From Streptomyces sp. NBC_00335 (GTDB lineage: Bacteria > Actinomycetota > Actinomycetes > Streptomycetales > Streptomycetaceae), in the NCBI RefSeq assembly GCF_036127095.1, contig NZ_CP108006.1:2108001-2172000 (forward strand): a stretch of 64,000 nt of DNA. Direction: 5' to 3'. A program made the position numbers and the translations under genes. Under the pieces are notes generated by a model. That model was not told the DNA's origin. It saw nothing but the letters and a program-made list of their open reading frames with translations, and ran no database searches. Positions 44,236 through 52,498 of the stretch are shown one piece after another; the stretch's first letter is position 1, and the number at the start of each line of letters is the position of its first letter.

Positions 44236-44517
44236 ATGGCAGAGCGCCGCGTCAACGTCGGCTGGGCCGAGGGCCTGCACGCTCGTCCCGCCTCGATCTT
44301 CGTCCGCGCGACGACCGCTTCCGGCGTCCCGGTGACCATCGCGAAGGCCGGCGGCGACCCCGTCAACGCCGCCTCCATGCTGGCGGTTCTGGGCCTGGGC
44401 GCCCAGGGCGGCGAGGAGATCGTCCTCTCCTCCGAGGCCGACGGCGCCGAGGCCGCGCTGGACCGCCTCGCGAAGCTGGTCGCCGAGGGGCTCGAGGAGC
44501 TTCCCGAGACCGTCTGA
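44236..44517 (+). CDS. ptsH: Phosphocarrier protein HPr
   Basis: General phosphotransferase carrier that passes phosphate from enzyme I to EIIA proteins of the PTS. 93 residues; the phosphorylated His is in GLHARPASIF (H15), and the region around Ser47 (VNAASMLAVLGLGAQGGEEI) carries the regulatory Ser position of Gram-positive HPr, though the surrounding residues differ from the KSIMGVM form. ATG 44236 follows CTGAAGGGCATC. A dre site precedes it and a strong terminator follows, so it is monocistronic and under DasR control, linking amino-sugar sensing to PTS transport. Confidence 0.95.
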   Translation: MAERRVNVGWAEGLHARPASIFVRATTASGVPVTIAKAGGDPVNAASMLAVLGLGAQGGEEIVLSSEADGAEAALDRLAKLVAEGLEELPETV

Positions 44518-44567
44518 CCCTTCGGGTTCGACCCGCAGGACTCGCAGACTTACAGGACTTGCACGGC

Positions 44568-44611
44568 GAAGCCGTTGCCCATCGACCGTCACGGTCGGGG
44601 GCAACGGCTTC
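44568..44611 (+). terminator. Terminator after ptsH
   Basis: A perfect 13-base-pair stem (GAAGCCGTTGCCC / GGGCAACGGCTTC) enclosing a smaller CGACCG-TCA-CGGTCG hairpin, 50 bases after the stop, followed by TCTGCTTTC. The rest of the space to 44810 holds no gene I can support and is noticeably richer in A/T. Confidence 0.75.
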
Positions 44612-44810
44612 TCTGCTTTCCGCGCTGCAATCCGGGCCGCCCCCGTGGACTCCACCCCCGCAGGATCGCCGGATCGTCGAATCGGACGGAAATACGCACG
44701 CCGCTATTCCGACACACTCGATTCCCGTGGCCGAATTCCGGCACAATGGCACGCGAGACACGGGCGCCAATTACCCGGCCCGGATATCCCACCTTTGTAT
44801 ACGGCGTTTG

Positions 44811-45476
44811 TTAATGCGGAACGCTTGCCGTGTTTACGGCAGGTTGCAAAGTCCTCACGCGCAGCCGGTGCGCCCCCGCCGCCCTGTCCACGTGCACCGC
44901 GGTCAGCGCCCGGGCCCGCTCGGCGTCGCCCCGGGCCACCGCGTCCACGATCGCGCCGTGCTCCGCCCAGGACTCCACGGGCCGCGCCGGGGCCTCCACC
45001 ACGTACATCCAGGCCACCTTGTGCCGCATCTGGGTGAGCAGCGCGATCAGCCCGGGGCTGCCCGAGGCCTGGGAGAGCGTCTCGTGGAACCAGCCGCCCA
45101 GGGAGCGCAGATCCTCGCCCTGGCCCCTCCTGGCCCGCTCCTGGCCCAGCCTGACCAGGCCGCGCAGCACCTTGAGGTGGGCCTCGCTGCGCCGCCGGGC
45201 CGCCCGGGCGGCCGCGAGGGGCTCCAGGAGCATCCGCAGCTCCAGGAGGTCGGCCGCCTCCTGTTCGGTCGGCTCGGCCACGCAGGCGCCCGCGTGCCGC
45301 CGGGTGGTCACGAACCCCTCGGACTCCAGCGTGCGCAGCGCCTCGCGCACCGGGACGCGCGAGACTCCGTACCGGCGGGCCAGCACCTCCTCGGTCAGCC
45401 GGCCGCCGGGCCCGAACACTCCGGAGACGATGTCGTCGCGGATCGCTGTGCATACCGTGTGCGCGGGAATACGCAA
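44811..45476 (-). CDS. GntR-family (FCD/FadR-type) transcriptional regulator
   Basis: 221 residues: winged helix about 5-75 (RYGVSRVPVREALRTLESEGFV contains the recognition helix) and an all-helical FCD ligand domain about 85-210 whose metal-binding residues include FHETL and the HxxIVDAVARGD motif (EHGAIVDAVARGD). Ligand unknown. The start is a TTG at 45476, chosen because a strong GGAGG lies seven bases upstream; longer frames upstream are unneeded. Convergent with ptsH, and upstream there is a GTTGC/GCAAC dyad that may be its own operator. Confidence 0.83.
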   Translation of the reverse strand: MRIPAHTVCTAIRDDIVSGVFGPGGRLTEEVLARRYGVSRVPVREALRTLESEGFVTTRRHAGACVAEPTEQEAADLLELRMLLEPLAAARAARRRSEAHLKVLRGLVRLGQERARRGQGEDLRSLGGWFHETLSQASGSPGLIALLTQMRHKVAWMYVVEAPARPVESWAEHGAIVDAVARGDAERARALTAVHVDRAAGAHRLRVRTLQPAVNTASVPH

Positions 45477-45511
45477 GACCGGACCTCCGCCTTTTTCGTA
45501 TGACTGTGCGC

Positions 45512-45530
45512 GTTGCGACTCTATTGCAAC
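45512..45530 (-). promoter_or_regulatory. GTTGC-N9-GCAAC dyad upstream of the GntR gene
   Basis: Perfect 5-base arms in an A/T-richer stretch 36-54 bases before the TTG start; suitable for autoregulation. Motif strength is low. Confidence 0.35.
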
Positions 45531-45654
45531 ACACGATAATTTCCGAGAGCGGCCGGAAATACGAAACATTCACACACCGCGGAACACAAGGCGGGGTACA
45601 AGGCGGAGCACAAGACCCGGGTACGGCGCGGAGGACCAAGCGCGCGGCGAGAAG

Positions 45655-45693
45655 CGCGAAGGCCCCGGCTCGAAGAGAGCCGGGGCCTTCGCG
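45655..45693 (-). terminator. Very strong terminator after the M23 peptidase gene
   Basis: Perfect 17-base-pair stem (CGCGAAGGCCCCGGCTC / GAGCCGGGGCCTTCGCG) with a 5-base loop, 26 bases beyond the peptidase stop. It isolates the peptidase from the GntR gene. Confidence 0.85.
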
Positions 45694-45718
45694 GAAGACG
45701 TGCGGTGGGGCGAGCGGG

Positions 45719-46513
45719 TCAGACGGTGACGCCGTGCGAGCGCAGGTACGTGACCGGGTTGATGTCCGAGCCGTAGTCGGCGCCGGTGCGGGCCTCGAAG
45801 TGCAGGTGCGGGCCGCTGGAGTTGCCGGTGGAGCCCGACAGGCCGATCTTCTGGCCCGGGGTGACCTGCTGGCCGACGGAGACGCTCAGCGAGGACATGT
45901 GGCCGTACTGGGTGTACGTGCCGTCGGCGTGCTTGATCACGACGTTGTTGCCGTACGCGCCGCCGTAGCCCGCCTCGACCACGGTGCCGAGGCCCACGGC
46001 GTGCACCTCGGTGCCGGAGGCGGCGTGGAAGTCGATGCCGGTGTGGCTGCCGGAGGACCACATGCCGCCACCCGCGTGGTACTGGGTGCTGACGTAGGTG
46101 TTGTCGAGCGGCGACACGAAGGTGTTGAGGCGCTTGCGCTCCTCTTCGCGGGCGGCGCGCTCGGCGGCCTCGCGCTCGGCCTTGGCCTGCGCTTCGGCCT
46201 TCGCCTTGGCTTCGGCGGCCCGCTGCCTGGCGTCGGCCTCGGCCTGCGCCTTGGCGGCGGCGGCCTCGGCGGCGCGCTGCTGGGACTGGGCCTGGGCCTC
46301 GACGTCACCGGCGAGCTCGTCGGCCACCACGATGGTGTTGAGGGTGCCGGTGTCCTCGATGGAGGGGGACTGGTCCGCGGCGAACGCGGGACCGGCCAGG
46401 GAGCCGACGACGCCGGTTGCGGCGAGGGCGGCTATGCCGGCGTAGCCGGCGGTCCTGCGGCTCATACGGCTCGGGCCACGGTGCTTGCCGGCGGCACTAC
46501 TGCCAAACGCCAT
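45719..46513 (-). CDS. Secreted M23 (LytM) peptidoglycan endopeptidase
   Basis: 264 residues. Signal peptide about 1-45 (basic, then AALAATGVVGSLAGPAFA). Residues 70-128 are an Ala/Glu/Lys/Arg coiled coil. The LytM domain covers 135-264 with Zn ligands in SGSHTGIDF (His, Asp near 157) and GPHLHFEAR (near 237). It cleaves peptide cross-links or activates amidases during wall remodelling. A ydaO-type c-di-AMP riboswitch precedes it, so expression should fall when c-di-AMP is high. ATG 46513 lies after GAAAGGATC. Confidence 0.92.
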   Translation of the reverse strand: MAFGSSAAGKHRGPSRMSRRTAGYAGIAALAATGVVGSLAGPAFAADQSPSIEDTGTLNTIVVADELAGDVEAQAQSQQRAAEAAAAKAQAEADARQRAAEAKAKAEAQAKAEREAAERAAREEERKRLNTFVSPLDNTYVSTQYHAGGGMWSSGSHTGIDFHAASGTEVHAVGLGTVVEAGYGGAYGNNVVIKHADGTYTQYGHMSSLSVSVGQQVTPGQKIGLSGSTGNSSGPHLHFEARTGADYGSDINPVTYLRSHGVTV

Positions 46514-46537
46514 GAAGGGGCTGATCCTTTCCTTCCC

Positions 46538-46690
46538 TCTCGCCTACCGGGTTAGCTGACGGGTTCGGAGCAGGAAGGTCTCCTACGGGCCCCCTCTTGC
46601 GAGGCGGTCCGATTCACCCCAGGGACACAAGTGGGTCCCCGGCTCCCCAGGCTCGCGCCTGACGGGGACTCGGCGATCGCTGTCCGGTGC
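46538..46690 (-). promoter_or_regulatory. ydaO-type c-di-AMP riboswitch
   Basis: On the minus strand the leader contains the conserved blocks of the ydaO aptamer: a CCTGGGG-type segment, GGGGTGAATCGG, then GTAGGAGACC, and finally TCCGAACCCGTCAGCTAACC and GGTAGGCG close to the peptidase start. In Streptomyces this riboswitch is known upstream of cell-wall hydrolase genes such as rpfA and M23 peptidases, where c-di-AMP turns expression off. Ends are approximate. Upstream of it (46691-46835) I see only an A/T-rich promoter region. Confidence 0.88.
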
Positions 46691-46835
46691 CGCGGGCGCG
46701 GCGGTTACAACTGACGAACAGCACGGCCGACGCTAGGCGGATCATCAGTCAATCGCCAAACAGACACGCCCTTTTGTTGCGCACGCCACACCACATACAA
46801 GCAACCACACCATCAAAGGGACAGAAAAGGCAAAA

Positions 46836-46866
46836 GGGACCCCGGCGGACAAGCCGCTGGGGTCCC
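46836..46866 (-). terminator. Terminator of the M16 peptidase operon
   Basis: GGGACCCCGGCGG and CCGCTGGGGTCCC pair with one mismatch around a 5-base loop; on the minus strand it is followed by CTTTTGCCTTTT, a proper T-rich tail. It lies about 60 bases after the stop of the second M16 gene. Confidence 0.8.
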
Positions 46867-46924
46867 GTGCCGGATTTCCGCGCCCGGCGGGCCAGTTGGC
46901 GGCCCGCCGGCAGTCAACGGACGG

Positions 46925-48316
46925 TCAGTTGGTGACCACGGTCACTTCGCCGATCCCGAGGGCCCGCACCGGCTCCTCGATCTGCGAGGCGTCACCGACC
47001 AGGACCGTGACCAGGCGGTCCACCGGGAAGGCGCTGACGACCGCCGAAGTGGCCTCCACCGTTCCGGTTTCGGCGAGGCGCGCGTACAACTGCGCCTGGT
47101 AGTCGTCCGGGAGCTCCTGCTCGACCTGGTCGGCGAGCGTGCCCGCGACCGAGGCGGCCGTCTCGAACTTCAGCGGGGCGACGCCCACCAAGTTCTGCAC
47201 GGCCACGTCCCGTTCGGCGTCGGTCAGGCCGCCCTCCGCGAGGGTGCGCAGCACCGTCCAGAGGTCGTCCAGGGCCGGGCCGGTGTTCGGGGTGTCCACC
47301 GAGCCGCTGATGGCGAGCATCGAGGCACCCTTGCCGTCGGCGGTGGAACGCAGCACCTGGCCGAAGGCGCGCACGCCGTACGTGTACCCCTTCTCCTCGC
47401 GCAGGACCTTGTCCAGCCGGGAGGTGAGGGTGCCGCCCAGGCAGTACGTGCCGAGCACCTGCGGGGCCCAGACCCGGTCGTGCCGGTCGGCGCCGATGCG
47501 GCCGATCAGCAACTGCGTCTGGACCGCGCCGGGGCGGTCCACGATGACCACGCGGCCCGTGTCGTCGGCGGTGATCGGCGGGACCGGGCGCGGGGCGGTG
47601 GTGTCACCGGTCCACGCGCCCAGGGTGTCGGCCAGGACGGCGTCCAGGTCGATGCCGGTCAGATCGCCCACGACCACCGCGGTGGCGGTCGCGGGGCGCA
47701 CGTGGGCCTCGTAGAAGGCGCGTACGGCCGCGGAGTCGATGCGGGCGACCGTCTCCTCGGTGCCCTGGCGCGGGCGGGACATCCGCAGGGAGGCCGGGAA
47801 GAGCTCCTTGGAGAGCTGCTTGGCGGCGCGGCGCTGCGGGTTGGCGCTCTCGTGCGGGATCTCGTCGAGCCGGTTGCGCACCAGACGGTCGACCTCGGAG
47901 TCGGCGAAGGCCGGTGCGCGCAGCGCTTCTGCGACCAGGCCCAGCGCCTTGTGCAGGCGGGAGGCCGGGACCTCCAGGGAGACCCGCAGGCCGGGGTGGT
48001 CGGCGTGCGCGTCGAGGGTGGCGCCGCAGCGCTCCAGCTCGGCGGCGAACTCCTCGGCGGAGCGCTTGTCGGTGCCCTCGGACAGGGCGCGGACCATGAT
48101 CGTGGCCACGCCGTCGAGGCCCTCGGGCTCCGCGTCGAGCGGGGCGGTGAGGTTGATCTCGACCGCGACCACCTGCTGGCCCGGGCGGTGGCAGCGCAGC
48201 AGGGTCAGGCCGTTGGCCAGCACCCCGCGCTCGGGGGCCGGGAAGGCCCACGGCTGCGGCTCGCCGGCCTCGGGGCGCGGGTGGAAGGTCATCGTGACGG
48301 CTGCGGTGTCGCTCAC
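46925..48316 (-). CDS. M16-family peptidase, non-catalytic partner subunit
   Basis: 463 residues with the pitrilysin/MPP fold but without HxxEH: the corresponding segment reads GLDGVATIMVRALSEGT. The C-terminal substrate-binding R/Y pair is kept in LTSRLDKVLREEKGYTYGV (near 330). Paired M16 genes, one with and one without the zinc site, form heterodimers as in mitochondrial processing peptidase and bacterial M16B enzymes. Its GTG overlaps the end of the catalytic gene by four bases (GTGA), supporting a 1:1 complex. Cytoplasmic or membrane-associated; substrate unknown. Confidence 0.88.
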   Translation of the reverse strand: MSDTAAVTMTFHPRPEAGEPQPWAFPAPERGVLANGLTLLRCHRPGQQVVAVEINLTAPLDAEPEGLDGVATIMVRALSEGTDKRSAEEFAAELERCGATLDAHADHPGLRVSLEVPASRLHKALGLVAEALRAPAFADSEVDRLVRNRLDEIPHESANPQRRAAKQLSKELFPASLRMSRPRQGTEETVARIDSAAVRAFYEAHVRPATATAVVVGDLTGIDLDAVLADTLGAWTGDTTAPRPVPPITADDTGRVVIVDRPGAVQTQLLIGRIGADRHDRVWAPQVLGTYCLGGTLTSRLDKVLREEKGYTYGVRAFGQVLRSTADGKGASMLAISGSVDTPNTGPALDDLWTVLRTLAEGGLTDAERDVAVQNLVGVAPLKFETAASVAGTLADQVEQELPDDYQAQLYARLAETGTVEATSAVVSAFPVDRLVTVLVGDASQIEEPVRALGIGEVTVVTN

Positions 48317-49671
48317 TGCTCCGCCCCCTCGTTCTCGTCGCTCGCGTCGGTCTCTTCGGTGTCGTCCACGGCGATCGGCTCATAGACGAGCACCGCCCGG
48401 TTGTCGGGGCGCAGTCGGGCCGCGGCCACGGCCTGCACCTCCTCGGCGGTGACGTCGAGGACGCGCTGGACGGCGGTCAGCGCGAGCTGCGGGTCGCCGA
48501 ACAGCACCGCGAAGCGGCACAGTTCGTCGGCGCGCCCGGCCACCGTGCTCAGCCGGTCCAGCCACTCGCGCTCCAGCTGGGCCTGCGCGCGCTCCATCTC
48601 CTCGGCCGTCGGGCCCTCGGCGGCGAACCGCGCGAGCTCCTCGTCGACGGCCGCCTCGATGGCGGGCACCTCGACCCCGCTGGAGGTCTTGACGTCCAGC
48701 CAGCCCAGCGAGGGCGCGCCGGCGAGGCGCAGCATGCCGAAACCGGCCGCGACGGCACTCTGGTCGCGGCGCACCAGGCGGTTGTGGAGCCGGGAGGACT
48801 CGCCGCTGCCCAGGACGGTCAGCGCCACGTCGGCGGCGTCGCACTCGCGGGTGCCGTCGTGCGGGAGCCGGTAGGCGGCCATCAGCGCGCGGGCCGGCAC
48901 CTCCTCGACGACCTCTTCGCGCAGCTGCGCCCCCATGATCTCGGGCAGCGAGCCGTCGCGCGGCGGCTGCTTGCCGTCGTGGCCGGGGATGGTGCCGAAG
49001 TACTTCTCGACCCAGGCGAGCGTCTTCTCGGGGTCAATGTCGCCGACGACCGAGAGCACCGCGTTGTTGGGCGCGTAGTACGTACGGAAGAACGCGCGCG
49101 CGTCCTCCAGGGACGCGGCGTCCAGATCGGCCATGGACCCGATCGGGGTGTGGTGGTACGGGTGGCCCTCGGGGTAGGCCAGGGCCGTCAGCTTCTCGAA
49201 GGCCGTGCCGTACGGGACGTTGTCGTACCGCTGGCGGCGCTCGTTCTTGACGACGTCGCGCTGGTTCTCCATGGACTCGTCGTCCAGGGCGGCCAGCAGC
49301 GAGCCCATCCGGTCCGCTTCCAGCCACAGCGCGAGCTCCAGCTGGTGGGTCGGCATCGTCTCGAAGTAGTTGGTCCGCTCGAAGCTCGTGGTCCCGTTGA
49401 GGGAGCCGCCGGCTCCCTGGACCAGTTCGAAGTGGCCGTTGCCGGAGACGTTCTTCGAGCCCTGGAACATCAGGTGCTCGAAGAGGTGAGCCAGACCCGT
49501 ACGTCCCTTGACTTCGTGGCGCGAGCCGACGTCGTACCAGAGGCAGACCGCGGCGACCGGGGTCAGGTGGTCCTCGGACAGCACCACGCGCAGGCCGTTG
49601 GCCAGCCGGTGCTCGGTCGCTGTGAGGCCGCCGGAGCCGGCGTGAGCTGTGGCCGTGTGACCCATGGGCAT
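48313..49671 (-). CDS. M16-family zinc metallopeptidase, catalytic subunit
   Basis: 452 residues with the inverted zinc motif HLFEHLMF (near 62) and the downstream Glu in the ENQRDVVKNERRQ helix (near 135-147), both required for catalysis in the pitrilysin family. The C-terminal half (about 230-435) is the second M16 domain, and the last 20 residues are acidic. ATG 49671 is preceded by GAAGGGA. It forms an operon with the inactive partner downstream and is divergent from parC. Confidence 0.92.
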   Translation of the reverse strand: MPMGHTATAHAGSGGLTATEHRLANGLRVVLSEDHLTPVAAVCLWYDVGSRHEVKGRTGLAHLFEHLMFQGSKNVSGNGHFELVQGAGGSLNGTTSFERTNYFETMPTHQLELALWLEADRMGSLLAALDDESMENQRDVVKNERRQRYDNVPYGTAFEKLTALAYPEGHPYHHTPIGSMADLDAASLEDARAFFRTYYAPNNAVLSVVGDIDPEKTLAWVEKYFGTIPGHDGKQPPRDGSLPEIMGAQLREEVVEEVPARALMAAYRLPHDGTRECDAADVALTVLGSGESSRLHNRLVRRDQSAVAAGFGMLRLAGAPSLGWLDVKTSSGVEVPAIEAAVDEELARFAAEGPTAEEMERAQAQLEREWLDRLSTVAGRADELCRFAVLFGDPQLALTAVQRVLDVTAEEVQAVAAARLRPDNRAVLVYEPIAVDDTEETDASDENEGAEQ

Positions 49672-49925
49672 GTGGTCCCTTCGATCGCGATGCAGAGATT
49701 CCTGTCAGACCTGCCACTGTATGCAAGCGTGTCGGGGCGCGGAGAAGTTCCCGGCCCAGTCCTGGGTCGGAGTCGGCGTTGTCGGTGCCTCGGGCCACAA
49801 TGGTCCGCGTCACCCCTGTCCGAAACCGCCCGCCCGCCCGACGCAGTCCCGTCCCACCCCCAGTCCCGTCCCCACCCCGTGAGAGCTCAGCTCATCCCGA
49901 TTCTTGGTTAAGGAGCCGCGCAGCG

Positions 49926-52382
49926 ATGGCCCGCCGCAGCACGAAGACCCCGCCGCCGGAGGATTTCGAGGAGAAGATCCTCGACATCGACGTCGTCGAC
50001 GAAATGCAGGGCTCCTTCCTCGAGTACGCGTACTCGGTGATCTACTCCCGTGCCCTGCCCGACGCCCGCGACGGCATGAAGCCGGTGCACCGGCGCATCG
50101 TCTACCAGATGAACGAGATGGGCCTGCGCCCCGACCGCGGCTACGTGAAGTGCGCCCGTGTCGTCGGCGAGGTCATGGGCAAGCTGCACCCGCACGGCGA
50201 CGCGTCGATCTACGACGCCCTCGTGCGCATGGCGCAGCCCTTCTCCATGCGGCTCCCGCTGGTCGACGGCCACGGCAACTTCGGCTCGCTCGGCAACGAC
50301 GACCCGCCCGCCGCGATGCGGTACACCGAGTCGAAGATGGCCGACGCCGCCTCGCTGATGACGGACGGGATCGACGAGAACACCGTCGACTTCGCCGCGA
50401 ACTACGACGGCCAGGAGCGCGAACCGGTCGTCCTGCCGGCCGCGTACCCGAACCTGCTGGTCAACGGCGCGTCCGGGATCGCGGTGGGCATGGCCACCAA
50501 CATGGCCCCGCACAACCTCGGCGAGGTCATCGCGGCCGCCCGCCACCTGATCCGCTACCCGGAGGCGGACCTGGAAGCGCTGATGCGCTTCGTGCCGGGT
50601 CCCGACCTGCCCACCGGTGGCCGGATCGTGGGCCTCGCCGGAATCAAGGACGCCTACGAGAACGGCCGCGGCACCTTCAAGATCCGTGCCACGGTGGCCC
50701 TGGAGGACGTGACCCCGCGCCGCAAGGGGCTGGTCGTCACCGAACTGCCCTTCACGGTCGGTCCCGAGAAGGTCATCGCGAAGATCAAGGACCTGGTCGG
50801 CTCGAAGAAGCTCCAGGGCATCGCGGACGTCAAGGACCTCACGGACCGCTCGCACGGCCTGCGCCTGGTCATCGAGATCAAGAACGGCTTCCACCCCGAG
50901 GCCGTGCTGGAGCAGCTGTACAAGCTGACGCCGATGGAGGAGACCTTCGGCATCAACAACGTCGCGCTGGTCGACGGACAGCCGCTGACGCTGGGCCTCA
51001 AGGAGCTGCTGGAGGTCTACCTCGACCACCGCTTCGAGGTCGTGCGCCGGCGCAGCGAGTTCCGCCGCGGCAAGCGCCGCGACCGGCTGCACCTGGTCGA
51101 GGGCCTGCTGGTGGCGCTGCTCGACATCGACGAGGTCATCCGGATCATCCGGGACAGCGACAACTCCGCTCAGGCCAAGGAGCGCCTGATGGAGCGCTTC
51201 TCGCTGAGCGAGATCCAGACCCAGTACATCCTGGACACCCCGCTGCGCCGGCTCACCCGCTTCGACCGGATCGAGCTGGAGTCCGAGCGCGACCGGCTGG
51301 CCGGCGAGATCGACGAGCTGACCGGGATCCTCGACTCCGACAGCGAGCTGCGCAAGCTCGTCTCGGCGGAACTGGCCGCGGTCTCGAAGAAGTTCGGCAC
51401 GGAGCGCCGTACGGTGCTGCTGGAGTCGGCGGGGACGCCGGTCGCGGCGGTCCCGCTGGAGGTCGAGGACACCCCGTGCCGGGTGCTGCTGTCCTCCACG
51501 GGGCTGCTCGCCCGTACGCCGAACGCCGACCCGCTCCCCGAGGAGGAGGGCGGCGCCCGCGCCAAGCACGACCTGATCGTCTCGCAGGTCGCGGCGACCG
51601 CGCGGGCGGACATCGGCGTGGTCACCTCGTACGGGCGGCTCCTGCGGCTGTCGGTGATCGACCTGCCGCAGCTGCCCGACACCCACGCCGCGCCGAACCT
51701 CGCGGGCGGCGCCCCGGTCACGGAGTTCCTCTCCGCACTGGAACCCGACGAGAAGGTCGTCTGCCTGACCTCGCTGGACGAGTCCGGGCAGGGGCTGGCG
51801 CTCGGCACCGAGCAGGGCGTGGTCAAGCGGGTCGTGCCGGACTATCCGGCCAACAAGGACGAGCTGGAGGTCATCACCCTCAAGGACGGTGACCGGATCA
51901 TCGGAGCGGTCGAGCTGCGCACGGGCGAGGAGGACCTCGTCTTCATCACCGACGACGCCCAGCTGCTGCGCTACCCGGCGGGCCAGGTCCGCCCGCAGGG
52001 CCGCCCCGCGGGCGGTATGGCGGGCATCAAGCTCGCGGACGGCGCCAAGGTGATCCACTTCTCGGCGGTGGACCCGGCGCGCGAGGCCGTGGTATTCACG
52101 GTGGCGGGCTCGCACGGGACGCTGGACGACTCGTTGCAGTCCGGGAAGCTGACCCCGTTCGACCAGTACCCGCGCAAGGGCCGGGCCACCGGCGGCGTGC
52201 GCTGCCAGCGCTTCCTGAAGGGCGAGGACGTCCTGCTGCTGGCCTGGGCGGGCACGTCCCCGGTCCGCGCGGCGGCGGCGAACGGCACTCCGGCGCTCCT
52301 GCCGGCCGTGGACCCGCGCCGGGACGGCTCGGGCACGGCGCTGCCGGCCGTGGTCGCGGCGCTGGCGGGCGCGGTGCTGTAG
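49926..52382 (+). CDS. parC: DNA topoisomerase IV subunit A
   Basis: 818-residue type IIA topoisomerase A subunit. The breakage-reunion domain (about 25-480) shows [29 protein letters not shown] (quinolone-region counterpart) and the active tyrosine Y133 in [10 protein letters not shown]; the GyrA-like C-terminal beta-pinwheel (about 500-800) lacks a GyrA box, favouring topoisomerase IV over gyrase. It decatenates daughter chromosomes with ParE, which is not in this window. ATG 49926 follows AAGGAG. The long N-terminal open frame from 49779 is not needed. Confidence 0.92.
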   Translation: MARRSTKTPPPEDFEEKILDIDVVDEMQGSFLEYAYSVIYSRALPDARDGMKPVHRRIVYQMNEMGLRPDRGYVKCARVVGEVMGKLHPHGDASIYDALVRMAQPFSMRLPLVDGHGNFGSLGNDDPPAAMRYTESKMADAASLMTDGIDENTVDFAANYDGQEREPVVLPAAYPNLLVNGASGIAVGMATNMAPHNLGEVIAAARHLIRYPEADLEALMRFVPGPDLPTGGRIVGLAGIKDAYENGRGTFKIRATVALEDVTPRRKGLVVTELPFTVGPEKVIAKIKDLVGSKKLQGIADVKDLTDRSHGLRLVIEIKNGFHPEAVLEQLYKLTPMEETFGINNVALVDGQPLTLGLKELLEVYLDHRFEVVRRRSEFRRGKRRDRLHLVEGLLVALLDIDEVIRIIRDSDNSAQAKERLMERFSLSEIQTQYILDTPLRRLTRFDRIELESERDRLAGEIDELTGILDSDSELRKLVSAELAAVSKKFGTERRTVLLESAGTPVAAVPLEVEDTPCRVLLSSTGLLARTPNADPLPEEEGGARAKHDLIVSQVAATARADIGVVTSYGRLLRLSVIDLPQLPDTHAAPNLAGGAPVTEFLSALEPDEKVVCLTSLDESGQGLALGTEQGVVKRVVPDYPANKDELEVITLKDGDRIIGAVELRTGEEDLVFITDDAQLLRYPAGQVRPQGRPAGGMAGIKLADGAKVIHFSAVDPAREAVVFTVAGSHGTLDDSLQSGKLTPFDQYPRKGRATGGVRCQRFLKGEDVLLLAWAGTSPVRAAAANGTPALLPAVDPRRDGSGTALPAVVAALAGAVL

Positions 52383-52498
52383 GAGTTGCAGGTCATTCGG
52401 GTGGTGCTGCCGTCGCGACTGGGCGGACGTACCACCCGAATGGCGACTAGTGTTTTCCCTCTTGGCACTGTCGGGTGGGGCGGGGAGACACAGAACTG

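Noticed and set aside
45570..45620. Short repeats (ACAAGGCGG-like) as a CRISPR or regulatory array
   Set aside because: Units are too short and imperfect and there are no spacers; likely chance or slippage.
49779..49925. N-terminal extension of parC
   Set aside because: The extension is Pro/Arg-rich and unlike the family; ATG 49926 starts at the usual place.
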